Source: Streptomyces sp. TS71-3 (lineage in GTDB: Bacteria; Actinomycetota; Actinomycetes; Streptomycetales; Streptomycetaceae). From it: a stretch of 64,000 nucleotides of DNA. The notes below the pieces were generated by a model. It made no database searches. It worked only from the letters and a program-made list of their open reading frames with translations, and was not told the origin of the DNA. Below are positions 8,502 to 16,850 of the stretch, piece by piece. Position 1 is the first letter of the stretch, and each line of letters opens with the position of its first letter. The stretch lies in NCBI RefSeq assembly GCF_018327685.1, contig NZ_BNEL01000003.1, forward strand, positions 1,302,001-1,366,000, written 5' to 3'. Position numbers and translations under genes: made by a program.

Positions 8502-10049
8502 ATGACCACGAGCAGCGACCGGAGCCCGGCAGTGGACGTTCGATCATCCAAGACCTACGAGATCCGCACGTACGGATGCCAGATGAACGTCCACGACTCC
8601 GAACGCCTCTCCGGCCTGCTGGAGAACGCGGGCTACGTGCGCGCGCCCGAGGGCTCCGACGGTGATGCCGACGTCGTCGTCTTCAACACCTGCGCGGTAC
8701 GCGAGAACGCCGACAACCGGCTGTACGGCAACCTCGGCCGGCTGGCCCCGGTGAAGTCCAGGCGGCCCGGCATGCAGATCGCGGTCGGCGGCTGCCTCGC
8801 GCAGAAGGACCGGGACGTCATCGTGCGGCGTGCGCCCTGGGTCGACGTCGTCTTCGGCACGCACAACATCGGCAAGCTGCCCGTCCTCCTGGAGCGCGCC
8901 CGCGTCCAGGAGGAGGCGCAGGTGGAGATCGCCGAGTCCCTTGAGGCGTTCCCGTCGACGCTCCCCACCCGCCGCGAGAGCGCCTACGCGGCCTGGGTCT
9001 CCATCTCCGTCGGATGCAACAACACCTGCACCTTCTGCATCGTCCCCGCCCTGCGCGGCAAGGAGAAGGACCGCCGGCCCGGGGACATCCTGGCGGAGGT
9101 CGAGGCGCTGGTCGCCGAGGGGGTCTCGGAGATCACCCTGCTCGGCCAGAACGTCAACGCCTACGGTTCGGACATCGGCGACCGCGAGGCCTTCTCCAAG
9201 CTGCTGCGTGCCTGCGGCGGGCTCGACGGCCTGGAGCGGGTCCGCTTCACCTCACCGCACCCGCGCGACTTCACGGACGACGTGATCGCGGCCATGGCGG
9301 AGACGCCCAACGTGATGCCGCAGCTCCACATGCCGCTGCAGTCCGGTTCCGACCGGGTGCTGAAGGCGATGCGGCGCTCCTACCGGCAGGAGCGCTACCT
9401 CGGCATCATCGGCAAGGTGCGGGACGCCATCCCGGACGCCGCGATCACCACCGACATCATCGTGGGCTTCCCCGGCGAGACCGAGGAGGACTTCGAGGAG
9501 ACCCTCCACGTGGTGCGCGAGGCCCGGTTCGCCCAGGCCTTCACCTTCCAGTACTCGAAGCGGCCGGGGACGCCCGCGGCGGACATGCCGGGGCAGATCC
9601 CGAAGGACGTCGTCCAAGCCCGGTACGAGCGGCTGGTCGCCCTCCAGGAGGACATCTCCTGGGCCGAGAACAAGAAGCAGCTCGGCCGCACCCTGCACCT
9701 CATGGTGGCGGAGGGCGAGGGCCGCAAGGACGGCTCCACCCAGCGCCTGTCCGGCCGCGCCCCCGACAACCGCCTGGTGCACTTCACCAAGCCGGAGCAG
9801 GAGGTGCGCCCCGGGGACGTGGTGACCGTCGAGATCAGCTACGCCGCCCCCCATCATCTGCTCGCCGAGGGCCCCGTCCTCGACGTGCGGCGCACGCGCG
9901 CGGGTGACGCGTGGGAGCGCCGGCGCGCCGGTGAGGCGGTTGGGCAGGGGGCCGACAAGCCCGCCGGGGTGATGCTGGGCCTGCCGACGGTGGGCGCACC
10001 CGCGCCACTGCCGACCGCACCGGCCGGCGCCTGCGGGTGCGGCGACTGA
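8502..10049 (+). CDS. miaB: tRNA-2-methylthio-N6-dimethylallyladenosine synthase MiaB
   Basis: 515-residue radical-SAM methylthiotransferase that adds the 2-methylthio group to i6A37 of tRNAs after MiaA has acted. The N-terminal UPF0004 domain carries the three cysteines of the auxiliary 4Fe-4S cluster (YGCQMN, NTCAVRE, GGCLAQK). The radical-SAM cluster motif is [10 protein letters not shown]-terminal TRAM domain (about 395-460) is followed by a poorly conserved alanine/proline-rich tail ending in ACGCGD. miaA lies 1.7 kb downstream on the same strand, separated by two other genes. The ATG at 8502 matches the usual N-terminus. Confidence 0.97.
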   Translation: MTTSSDRSPAVDVRSSKTYEIRTYGCQMNVHDSERLSGLLENAGYVRAPEGSDGDADVVVFNTCAVRENADNRLYGNLGRLAPVKSRRPGMQIAVGGCLAQKDRDVIVRRAPWVDVVFGTHNIGKLPVLLERARVQEEAQVEIAESLEAFPSTLPTRRESAYAAWVSISVGCNNTCTFCIVPALRGKEKDRRPGDILAEVEALVAEGVSEITLLGQNVNAYGSDIGDREAFSKLLRACGGLDGLERVRFTSPHPRDFTDDVIAAMAETPNVMPQLHMPLQSGSDRVLKAMRRSYRQERYLGIIGKVRDAIPDAAITTDIIVGFPGETEEDFEETLHVVREARFAQAFTFQYSKRPGTPAADMPGQIPKDVVQARYERLVALQEDISWAENKKQLGRTLHLMVAEGEGRKDGSTQRLSGRAPDNRLVHFTKPEQEVRPGDVVTVEISYAAPHHLLAEGPVLDVRRTRAGDAWERRRAGEAVGQGADKPAGVMLGLPTVGAPAPLPTAPAGACGCGD

Positions 10050-10130
10050 ACGGCCGCTGATCGGTTCCGAATCGGTCGATATGGCCAGTTTGCGGTATGT
10101 CGCTCAACTTACCCCTGTGTTGATCGGGTC

Positions 10131-10170
10131 GGCCCGCTTCTGACCGGCTTGGCCCGCTTCTGATCGGCGT
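10131..10170. repeat. 20-bp direct repeat, two copies
   Basis: GGCCCGCTTCTGACCGGCTT (10131-10150) is followed directly by a copy differing at two positions (10151-10170). It lies in the 190-bp gap after miaB. No function is evident. Confidence 0.6.
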
Positions 10171-10226
10171 GGACTGCCTGCCTCGCTCGGCTCGCCTTCT
10201 CCGGCCGCCCTGCGGGGGCTCGGAGC

Positions 10227-10232
10227 TAGGCT
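10227..10232 (+). promoter_or_regulatory. -10-like hexamer, leaderless start
   Basis: TAGGCT lies 7 nt before the ATG at 10240, and no good Shine-Dalgarno sequence is present. This is consistent with a leaderless transcript for the dioxygenase-like gene. Confidence 0.35.
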
Positions 10233-10239
10233 GTGGATC

Positions 10240-10986
10240 ATGCTTGTCGCCGCCGCAGTCTGCCCCTGTCCGCCGCTGCTGGTCCCCGAGGTCGCCGCGG
10301 GGGCGGCTCCCGAGATGGACGCGGTGCGGGCGGCCTGTGCGCGAGCCGTCGCGGTGCTGGCCGGCGCCCGGCCCGACCGCCTGATCGTCGTGGGGCCGGC
10401 GGCGGGGGAGGGGCGTACGGCCTTCCCGGCGGGCGCGACCGGTTCGTTCCGCGGTTTCGGGGTGGACCTGGACGTGATCCTCGGAACCCCGGCGGACGGG
10501 GCGAGCGGGGCGGGTGCCGGGGAGGGCGACGTCGGGCCGGGTCGCGTTCTGCCGCTGCCGCTCGCGGTGGGCGCCTGGCTGCTCGGGTACGCCGCGTGGT
10601 CCCGCGCGCCCGTCGAGGGGATGGCCGTGGCGGAGGACCTCGACGCCGGCCAGTGCGTCCGGACGGGCACGGAGATCGCGGCCGCACCGGAGCGCGTGGC
10701 GCTGCTGGCCATGGGTGACGGCAGCGCATGCCGCACGCTCAAGGCGCCCGGCTACCTCGACCAGCGTGCCGCGGCCTTCGACGCGGCGGTCGCAGAGGCC
10801 CTGGCCGCCGCCGATACCCAGGCGCTCAAGGGGGTGGACGTGGAACTCGCCCGGGAGCTGAAGGCCGCGGGCCGCGCTCCCTGGCAGGTCCTCGCCGGGG
10901 CCGCCGAGGGCGCGGACCTGCACGGCACGCTCCTGCACGACGAAGCGCCCTATGGCGTCGGCTACATGGTCGCGGCCTGGTCCTAG
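10240..10986 (+). CDS. Class III extradiol dioxygenase subunit B-like protein
   Basis: 248-residue protein beginning MLVAAAVCPCPPLLVPEVAAGA. The pattern of an early CP.PPLL.PE segment followed by a DRLIVVGPA strand resembles the LigB/MEMO fold. The conserved middle is ALLAMGDGSACRTLKAPGYLD, and the end reads EAPYGVGYMVAAW. Proteins like this are conserved between miaB and miaA in Streptomyces and are usually annotated as extradiol-dioxygenase-like. I see no proof of catalytic iron ligands, so activity should not be assumed. The conserved location suggests a housekeeping role that is not known. Confidence 0.8.
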   Translation: MLVAAAVCPCPPLLVPEVAAGAAPEMDAVRAACARAVAVLAGARPDRLIVVGPAAGEGRTAFPAGATGSFRGFGVDLDVILGTPADGASGAGAGEGDVGPGRVLPLPLAVGAWLLGYAAWSRAPVEGMAVAEDLDAGQCVRTGTEIAAAPERVALLAMGDGSACRTLKAPGYLDQRAAAFDAAVAEALAAADTQALKGVDVELARELKAAGRAPWQVLAGAAEGADLHGTLLHDEAPYGVGYMVAAWS

Positions 10987-11092
10987 CGCGGTCCCGCACC
11001 CGGGGCGTGGTCCTGGCGCCGTCCCGTCCCCGAGGGCCCTGCGGACCCGGGACCCCGCGGACGTGCCCCGCGGAACGGGAAGCGGGAGCCGG

Positions 11093-11548
11093 CTACTGCC
11101 GGGCGCCCTCGCCCGTCTCGCTGTCGGCGGCCTCGTCCGCGGACTGCTGCTTCGGGATTCCGGCGCCCTCCCCGCGCTCTCCGTCCTCTCCACCCTCGTC
11201 GGCCTCCCTGGCCGGGCGATCGGTGACGGCGGCCGTCGACCCGCCCGCTGACGCCGGCACCGCATCCGTTGCGGCCTCCGTCGGCGGCGCGGGGACGGGC
11301 GACTCGGCGGTGTCATCCGCCGGGGGCTCGGCCTTCTCGGCGGCCGCAGCGGCTCCGGCACCGGCTCCGACTCCGGCTTCAGATCCGGATCCGGCTCCAC
11401 TGGAGCCCTCGCCCGTGGAGCCGTCCACGGCGGGGCCTCCGGTCTCCTGCTCCTCCGCCCCGGCCGTCAGGGCGCCGGCCGGCGTCTCGGCCGTGGACGC
11501 CACCTCCGTGTCCTTGGACCTACGAAAGAAACGCGCAAAAACGCCCAT
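11093..11548 (-). CDS. Small acidic low-complexity protein, conserved between miaB and miaA
   Basis: 151 residues beginning MGVFARFFRRSKDTEV. After this short basic, amphipathic N-terminus the rest is an Ala/Gly/Ser/Glu-rich, probably disordered tail with no predicted fold. It is transcribed against its neighbours. Proteins with the same start occur at this position in other streptomycetes and often carry the uninformative label gliding motility protein. The short basic start could associate with membrane or RNA, but that is a guess. Codon bias follows the genome pattern, so I regard it as a real gene of unknown function. Confidence 0.65.
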   Translation of the reverse strand: MGVFARFFRRSKDTEVASTAETPAGALTAGAEEQETGGPAVDGSTGEGSSGAGSGSEAGVGAGAGAAAAAEKAEPPADDTAESPVPAPPTEAATDAVPASAGGSTAAVTDRPAREADEGGEDGERGEGAGIPKQQSADEAADSETGEGARQ

Positions 11549-11722
11549 ATCAACTCCATTGTCTTCAGCGGACAGAGCCCGTGCTCCGTGCGTGCCAGGG
11601 CGGCACCCGCGGCACCGGTCCCCGAAACAGACGGCCGGGACCTCGCAACGGGCAACGACTCCGTGCCTGTGACGTCACCTAACTCGTTCGAGGAGGGCCG
11701 GTCGATTTGGGAGACTGAAGCG

Positions 11723-12670
11723 GTGAGAAGTGCAGCCACCCCCCCGCGAGTCATCGCCGTCGTAGGACCGACGGCCGCCGGAAAATCCGATCTGGGCGTC
11801 TTCCTGGCCCAGCATGTCGGTGGCGAAGTGGTGAACGCCGACTCGATGCAGCTTTACCGAGGGATGGACATCGGCACCGCGAAGCTGGCCCCCGACGAAC
11901 GCGGCGGAGTGCCGCACCACCTGCTGGACGTCTGGGACGTGACCGAGGCGGCGAGCGTCGCCGAGTACCAGCGGCTGGCGCGCGCGGAGATCGACAGGCT
12001 CCTCGCCCTGGGGCGCACGCCGGTCCTGGTCGGGGGATCGGGGCTGTACATCAAAGCCGCCATCGACCAGCTGGAGTTCCCCGGCACGGACCCGGTGCTC
12101 CGCGCGCGCCTGGAGGAGGAGCTCGTGCAGCGCGGCTCCGGCGCGCTGCACGCGCGCCTTGCCGCCGCCGACCCGGAGGCCGCCCGCGCCATCCTGGCCA
12201 GCAACGGCCGCAGGATCGTCCGTGCGCTGGAGGTCATCGCGATCACCGGCAGGCCGTTCACGGCGAACCTGCCCTCCCATCAGTCGTCCCACTCGTTCTA
12301 CGAGACTCTCCAGGTCGGGGTGGACGTGTCACGCCCGGAGCTCGACCAGCGCATTGCGGGGCGGGTCGACAGGATGTGGGCAGGCGGCCTCGTGGACGAG
12401 GTGCGCGCGCTGAAGTCGCGGGGGCTGCCGCAGGGGCGCACCGCTTCCCGTGCGCTCGGCTACCAGCAGATCCTCGCGACGCTCGCCGGCGAGTGCTCCG
12501 AAGAGGAGGCGCGTGCGGAGACGGTACGCGCTACGAAGCGCTTCGCGCGCCGTCAGGATTCCTGGTTCCGGAGAGACCCCAGAGTGCACTGGCTGAGCGG
12601 CGCGGAAGCGGACCGACCGGAACTCCCCGCACGGGCGCTGACGTTGGTCGAACGACCGGTCACAGCCTGA
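11723..12670 (+). CDS. miaA: tRNA dimethylallyltransferase MiaA
   Basis: 315-residue enzyme that transfers a dimethylallyl group to N6 of A37 in tRNAs reading UNN codons. It provides the substrate for MiaB. The P-loop is VVGPTAAGKSDLG, followed by the tRNA-binding VNADSMQLYRGMDIGTAK. The PHHLLDV, VLVGGSGLYIKA and FARRQDSWFRRDPRVHWL segments are all typical. An upstream extension of 45 codons is open, but the GTG at 11723 gives the family length and is preceded by GGGAG. It ends about 100 bp before a membrane-protein gene on the same strand. Confidence 0.95.
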   Translation: MRSAATPPRVIAVVGPTAAGKSDLGVFLAQHVGGEVVNADSMQLYRGMDIGTAKLAPDERGGVPHHLLDVWDVTEAASVAEYQRLARAEIDRLLALGRTPVLVGGSGLYIKAAIDQLEFPGTDPVLRARLEEELVQRGSGALHARLAAADPEAARAILASNGRRIVRALEVIAITGRPFTANLPSHQSSHSFYETLQVGVDVSRPELDQRIAGRVDRMWAGGLVDEVRALKSRGLPQGRTASRALGYQQILATLAGECSEEEARAETVRATKRFARRQDSWFRRDPRVHWLSGAEADRPELPARALTLVERPVTA

Positions 12671-12774
12671 TCACGTCATGGCATCGGGACGCCCCGGCCG
12701 TCATCCGGCCCCCCGGTGGCGTGCCATCATCGACCATCGATCGACCTGGAGTCCGAGTGGGAGGGCGCGTGGCG

Positions 12775-13311
12775 ATGGAGGCCGGCCCTCGCAACCCGGC
12801 ACACGGCGGTGAGTACGACGTCGCGCGGGACACCCAGGGGCCCTCTGGGGATGGTGGCGAACTCACCGTGGGGGACGGCCCGGCGGCCGACGGCCTCACT
12901 CCTGACGGTCCGGACAGCGCTCCGATGGATACCGTGGACGACGGTCCGGACCCCGCCGAGCTGGCCCCCGAGCCCGAGGTCGAGGTCGAGCTCCGGCCCC
13001 AGCGCAGGCTGCGCATCTGGCAGCTCGCGCCCATCGTGGTGCTGGCCGCCATCGGCTCCCTGATGTTCGCGTTCCCGCTCGCCTTCGAGTTCGGCGACGG
13101 CGGTGCCGTGGTGGCCATGTTGGGGCTGCTGATCTGCGCCTGCGCCGCCGGATGGGGGGTGATGGCCGCCCGCCGCGTCGGCTCCACCTGGCCCGGCCTG
13201 CCGCCGCGCGGCTCGGGCCGCCGCCCCGACTGGCGGGTCATCGCCGGCTACGCCGTGCTGGTCGCCGCCGTGGCGGTGCTCGCCGTGTGGCGGGTGGCCC
13301 GCCTGCGCTGA
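12775..13311 (+). CDS. Conserved membrane protein with acidic N-terminus
   Basis: About 178 residues starting MEAGPRNPAHGGEYDVARDT. Residues 1-80 are acidic, Gly/Pro-rich and probably disordered. Three TM helices follow: LAPIVVLAAIGSLMFAFPLAF, VVAMLGLLICACAAGWGVMA and VIAGYAVLVAAVAVLAVW. GTG 12769 is an alternative start two codons earlier and is better spaced from GGGAGGG at 12758-12764. No domain family is recognised. It lies between miaA and dapF in an all-rightward block, as in other Streptomyces. Confidence 0.75.
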   Translation: MEAGPRNPAHGGEYDVARDTQGPSGDGGELTVGDGPAADGLTPDGPDSAPMDTVDDGPDPAELAPEPEVEVELRPQRRLRIWQLAPIVVLAAIGSLMFAFPLAFEFGDGGAVVAMLGLLICACAAGWGVMAARRVGSTWPGLPPRGSGRRPDWRVIAGYAVLVAAVAVLAVWRVARLR

Positions 13312-13422
13312 GCGTCCGCGAGGCCGCCGTGACGCGGCCCGCCGGACCGTCGCGGGCGGCCCGAGGCCCGGTCGGGAGCCCGCCTGCGGCCCACTGCCAG
13401 GCGCGTTGTCGTACCGACCCCG

Positions 13423-13428
13423 TACGAT
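13423..13428 (+). promoter_or_regulatory. -10-like hexamer, leaderless dapF start
   Basis: TACGAT lies 6 nt before the dapF ATG (13435), with no Shine-Dalgarno sequence between them. This is a good -10 match and predicts a leaderless mRNA. Confidence 0.45.
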
Positions 13429-13434
13429 CGGGGC

Positions 13435-14301
13435 ATGAGCACGCGTATCACCTTCCTCAAGGGGCACGGGACGGAGAACGACTTCGTCATCGTTCCCGAC
13501 CCTGAGAACGCCGTCGAGCTGACCCCTGCCGCGGTGGTCGCGCTCTGCGACCGCCGGGCGGGCATCGGCGGTGACGGAGTGCTGCACGCCGTCCGCTCCG
13601 CGGCGCACCCCGAGGCGCGGCACATGGCCGCCGAGGCCGAGTGGTTCATGGACTACCGCAATGCCGACGGCTCGGTCGCGGAGATGTGCGGGAACGGCGT
13701 GCGGGTCTTCGCCCGCCACCTCCAGCGCGCGGGACTCGTCACCGAGGGCGACCTCGCGATCGCCACCCGCGGCGGCGTGAAGAGCGCGCACATAGACAAG
13801 GACGGCGACATCACCGTCGGCATGGGCCGGGCCGCACTGCCCTCCGGCGATGTCACGGTGCGCGTCGGCGAGCGCAGCTGGCCCGCGCGGAACGTGAACA
13901 TGGGCAATCCGCACGCCGTCGCCTTCGTCGACGACCTCGGCCACGCGGGCGACCTCCTCGCGCCCCCGCCCGTCAGCCCCGCCTCCACATACCCCCAGGG
14001 GGTGAACGTGGAGTTCGTCGTGCCCGCAGGCGAGCGGCACGTCGCCATGAGGGTGCACGAGCGCGGCTCGGGCGAGACCCGCTCGTGCGGAACGGGCGCG
14101 TGCGCGGTGGCCGTCGCCGCGGCCCGCAGGGACGGCGTCGACCCGGCGGCGACGGGTTCCCCGGCCGTGTACACCGTCGATGTGCCCGGCGGGCGCCTGG
14201 TGGTCACCGAGCGCCCCGACGGCGAGATCGAACTCACCGGCCCCGCGGTCATCGTCGCCGAGGGTGAGATCGATGCGGAGTGTTTTGAGCACGCTTCGTA
14301 G
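13435..14301 (+). CDS. dapF: Diaminopimelate epimerase DapF
   Basis: 288-residue epimerase converting LL- to meso-diaminopimelate in the lysine and peptidoglycan pathway. LL-diaminopimelate is also the cell-wall diamino acid of streptomycetes. The N-terminus FLKGHGTENDFVIVPD is typical. The two catalytic cysteines are in EMCGNGVR and SCGTGACA. The characteristic MGNPHAV and MRVHERGSGETRS segments are present. No feature suggests loss of activity. Confidence 0.97.
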   Translation: MSTRITFLKGHGTENDFVIVPDPENAVELTPAAVVALCDRRAGIGGDGVLHAVRSAAHPEARHMAAEAEWFMDYRNADGSVAEMCGNGVRVFARHLQRAGLVTEGDLAIATRGGVKSAHIDKDGDITVGMGRAALPSGDVTVRVGERSWPARNVNMGNPHAVAFVDDLGHAGDLLAPPPVSPASTYPQGVNVEFVVPAGERHVAMRVHERGSGETRSCGTGACAVAVAAARRDGVDPAATGSPAVYTVDVPGGRLVVTERPDGEIELTGPAVIVAEGEIDAECFEHAS

Positions 14302-14482
14302 TTGTACCCCCTGATGTGTCGCTCTTTGGAGTGATCGGACGGATGGTCGGGGGGCGCCGGTCGGGCCATGACGGTGTGCTCGGTAGCATCAAGCACCGGC
14401 CCGGACGGGGAACCGCCCCCTTCCCCCAGGGGCATGCCTGGGCTCTCCGCCGCTCCGCCGGACGACGCAGCCGGAGGTGCCC

Positions 14483-16723
14483 ATGAGTGCGCAGGCGACC
14501 CGATCCGCTGATGCCCAGTCACCGGAAGCCCAGCGCAAGCGCGGGCGTGCCCGCCTTGACCTGCGCAGACTCGGCCGGGCCGCGTTGCTCGGCGGTCCCG
14601 ACCGGGACCGGCTGCCGGACGCCATCACGCACGTTGCCGAGGCCCACCGCGCCCATTTCCCGGACGCCGACCTCGAACCGCTGCGCCGTGCCTACCTCCT
14701 CGCCGAGACCTCGCACCGCGGCCAACTCCGCAAGAGCGGCGAGCCGTACATCACCCACCCGCTCGCCGTCACCCTCATCCTCGCCCAACTCGGTGCCGAG
14801 ACCACCACCCTGACGGCGTCGCTGCTCCACGACACCGTCGAGGACACCGAGGTGACGCTCGATCAGGTGGGGGAGGAGTTCGGCGAGGAGGTGCGCTACC
14901 TCGTCGACGGGGTCACCAAGCTGGAGAAGGTCGACTACGGCGCCGCCGCGGAACCGGAGACGTTCCGCAAGATGCTCGTCGCCACGGGCAACGACGTCCG
15001 GGTCATGTCGATCAAGCTCGCGGACCGGTTGCACAACATGCGCACGCTCGGCGTGATGCGCCCCGAGAAGCAGGCCCGTATCGCCAGGGTCACCAGGGAC
15101 GTGCTCATCCCGCTCGCAGAGCGCCTGGGAGTGCAGGCGCTCAAGACGGAGCTGGAGGACCTGGTCTTCGCGATCCTGCACCCCGAGGAGTACGCGGAGA
15201 CCCGCGAGCTGATCGCCGCCCACGTCGGCGGCGGCCACGACCCCCTCGCGGAGACCGCCCACGAGGTGCGTGCCGTGCTGCGGGACGCCCGGATCAGCGC
15301 CGAAGTCCTCATCCGCCCGCGGCACTTCGTCTCCGTGCACCGCACCCGCCGAAAACGAGGCGAGCTGCGGGGCGCCGACTTCGGACGGCTGCTGGTGCTG
15401 GTGAACGAGGACGCCGACTGCTACGGCGTCCTCGGCGAGCTGCACACCTGCTTCACGCCCGTGATCTCGGAGTTCAAGGACTTCATCGCGGTACCCAAGT
15501 TCAACCTCTACCAGTCGCTGCACACGGCCGTCGCCCGGCCGGACGGCGAGGTCGCCGAAGTCCTCATCCGCACCCACCGGATGCACCGCACCGCCGAGGC
15601 CGGCGTCGTCGCACTCGGCAACCCCTACGCCCAGCCCGCGCCCGCCGTGCCCGCCGGGCGGACCGCCCCCGGCGCGCCGCCCACCGCTCCCGCCCCCCGG
15701 CCCGGCGCATGGGTCCCCGCCCCGGGAGCGCCGGCGCAGGTGCCGCCCGCGCCGGCGCCCGGGGAGGAACCGGCCGACGACGAGCGCGCCGACCCCACCC
15801 GGCCCGGCTGGCTCTCCCGCCTCCTCCTGTGGCAGCAGGGCGCGCCCGACCCGGACACCTTCTGGTCCACGCTGCGCGAGGACCTCGCCCAGGACCGCGA
15901 GATCGCCGTCTTCCGGCCGGACGGTCGCACCCTCGGCCTGCCCGCCGGTGCCAGTTGCGTCGACGCCGCCTACGCCCAGTACGGCGAGGACGCCCACGCC
16001 TGCATCGGCGCCCGCGTGAACGGCCGGCTGGCCACGCTGGGCACCATCCTGCGCGACGGGGACACCGTGCAGCTCCTGATGGGCCAGGACGCCGCCTCCT
16101 CGGGGCCCTCCAGCCAGTGGCTGGAGCACGCCCGCACCCCCGCCGCACGGATCGCCATCGAGCGCTGGCTCGCGTGCCACCCGGAGGACGCCCACGACCC
16201 GGAGAACGCCGAAGCACCCCAGGACACCCGACGTGCGCCCGTCAGCACGCCCGGCGTGCGCCCCTTTCCCGCCAACGCCATCGTCGACATCCCGGGTGCG
16301 ACAGTGCGCTTGGCCGGGTGCTGCACTCCGGTGCCGCCCGACAGCGTGACCGCGTTCGCCGTGCGCGGCGGCGTCGTCACCGTGCACCGCCAGGAGTGCG
16401 GGGCCGTGGCGCGCATGAAGAGCGCGGGGCGCCCGGAGGTGGGCGTGCGCTGGGGCCAGGGTGACGCCTGCCGCGTGACGCTGTTCGCGGAGTCCTTCGG
16501 ACGGCCCCAGCTGCTCGCCGACCTCACCGAGGCCATCGCCGTCGAAGGGGTCGCGATCCTCTCGGCAGAGGTGGAGCCCCCGAGCGAGCAGCGCGTCCGG
16601 CACACGTACACGCTCCAGCTCCCCAACGCGTCCTGCCTGCCGTCCCTGATGCGGGCGATGCGCAAGGTCGCGGGCGTGTACGACGTCAGCCGGGCCCGCC
16701 GGCCCGCCACCACCATGCCCTAG
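14483..16723 (+). CDS. rshA: RelA/SpoT homologue RshA
   Basis: 746-residue (p)ppGpp-metabolism protein. The hydrolase half keeps the HD-domain signature: ITHPLAV, LLHDTVEDT, ATGNDVRVMSIKLADRLHNMRTL. The synthetase half (about 270-375) is recognisable through SEFKDFIAVPKFNLYQSLHT and EVLIRTHRMHRTAE. However, the usual D-x-x-A-x-R block reads DFGRLLVLV, so the normal Arg is absent, and the PGR before FKD is replaced. A Pro/Ala-rich linker precedes a TGS domain (ELP-like GLPAGASCVDAAYAQYG) and a C-terminal ACT-like region. ATG 14483 is chosen because GGAGG sits 5 nt upstream. It is equivalent to S. coelicolor rshA, downstream of dapF. Confidence 0.9.
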   Translation: MSAQATRSADAQSPEAQRKRGRARLDLRRLGRAALLGGPDRDRLPDAITHVAEAHRAHFPDADLEPLRRAYLLAETSHRGQLRKSGEPYITHPLAVTLILAQLGAETTTLTASLLHDTVEDTEVTLDQVGEEFGEEVRYLVDGVTKLEKVDYGAAAEPETFRKMLVATGNDVRVMSIKLADRLHNMRTLGVMRPEKQARIARVTRDVLIPLAERLGVQALKTELEDLVFAILHPEEYAETRELIAAHVGGGHDPLAETAHEVRAVLRDARISAEVLIRPRHFVSVHRTRRKRGELRGADFGRLLVLVNEDADCYGVLGELHTCFTPVISEFKDFIAVPKFNLYQSLHTAVARPDGEVAEVLIRTHRMHRTAEAGVVALGNPYAQPAPAVPAGRTAPGAPPTAPAPRPGAWVPAPGAPAQVPPAPAPGEEPADDERADPTRPGWLSRLLLWQQGAPDPDTFWSTLREDLAQDREIAVFRPDGRTLGLPAGASCVDAAYAQYGEDAHACIGARVNGRLATLGTILRDGDTVQLLMGQDAASSGPSSQWLEHARTPAARIAIERWLACHPEDAHDPENAEAPQDTRRAPVSTPGVRPFPANAIVDIPGATVRLAGCCTPVPPDSVTAFAVRGGVVTVHRQECGAVARMKSAGRPEVGVRWGQGDACRVTLFAESFGRPQLLADLTEAIAVEGVAILSAEVEPPSEQRVRHTYTLQLPNASCLPSLMRAMRKVAGVYDVSRARRPATTMP

Positions 16724-16850
16724 GACCGGCCCGGGGCCCGGAGCGGTCCCGTCCGGAGCGCCGTCGAACGGATCCGCGCCCGCTGCCGTTCGGGTGGGCC
16801 CGGTGCGCGTCGCCGGCGTGCCCCCGGGGCGGCCCTGGTAACGGTGATCC

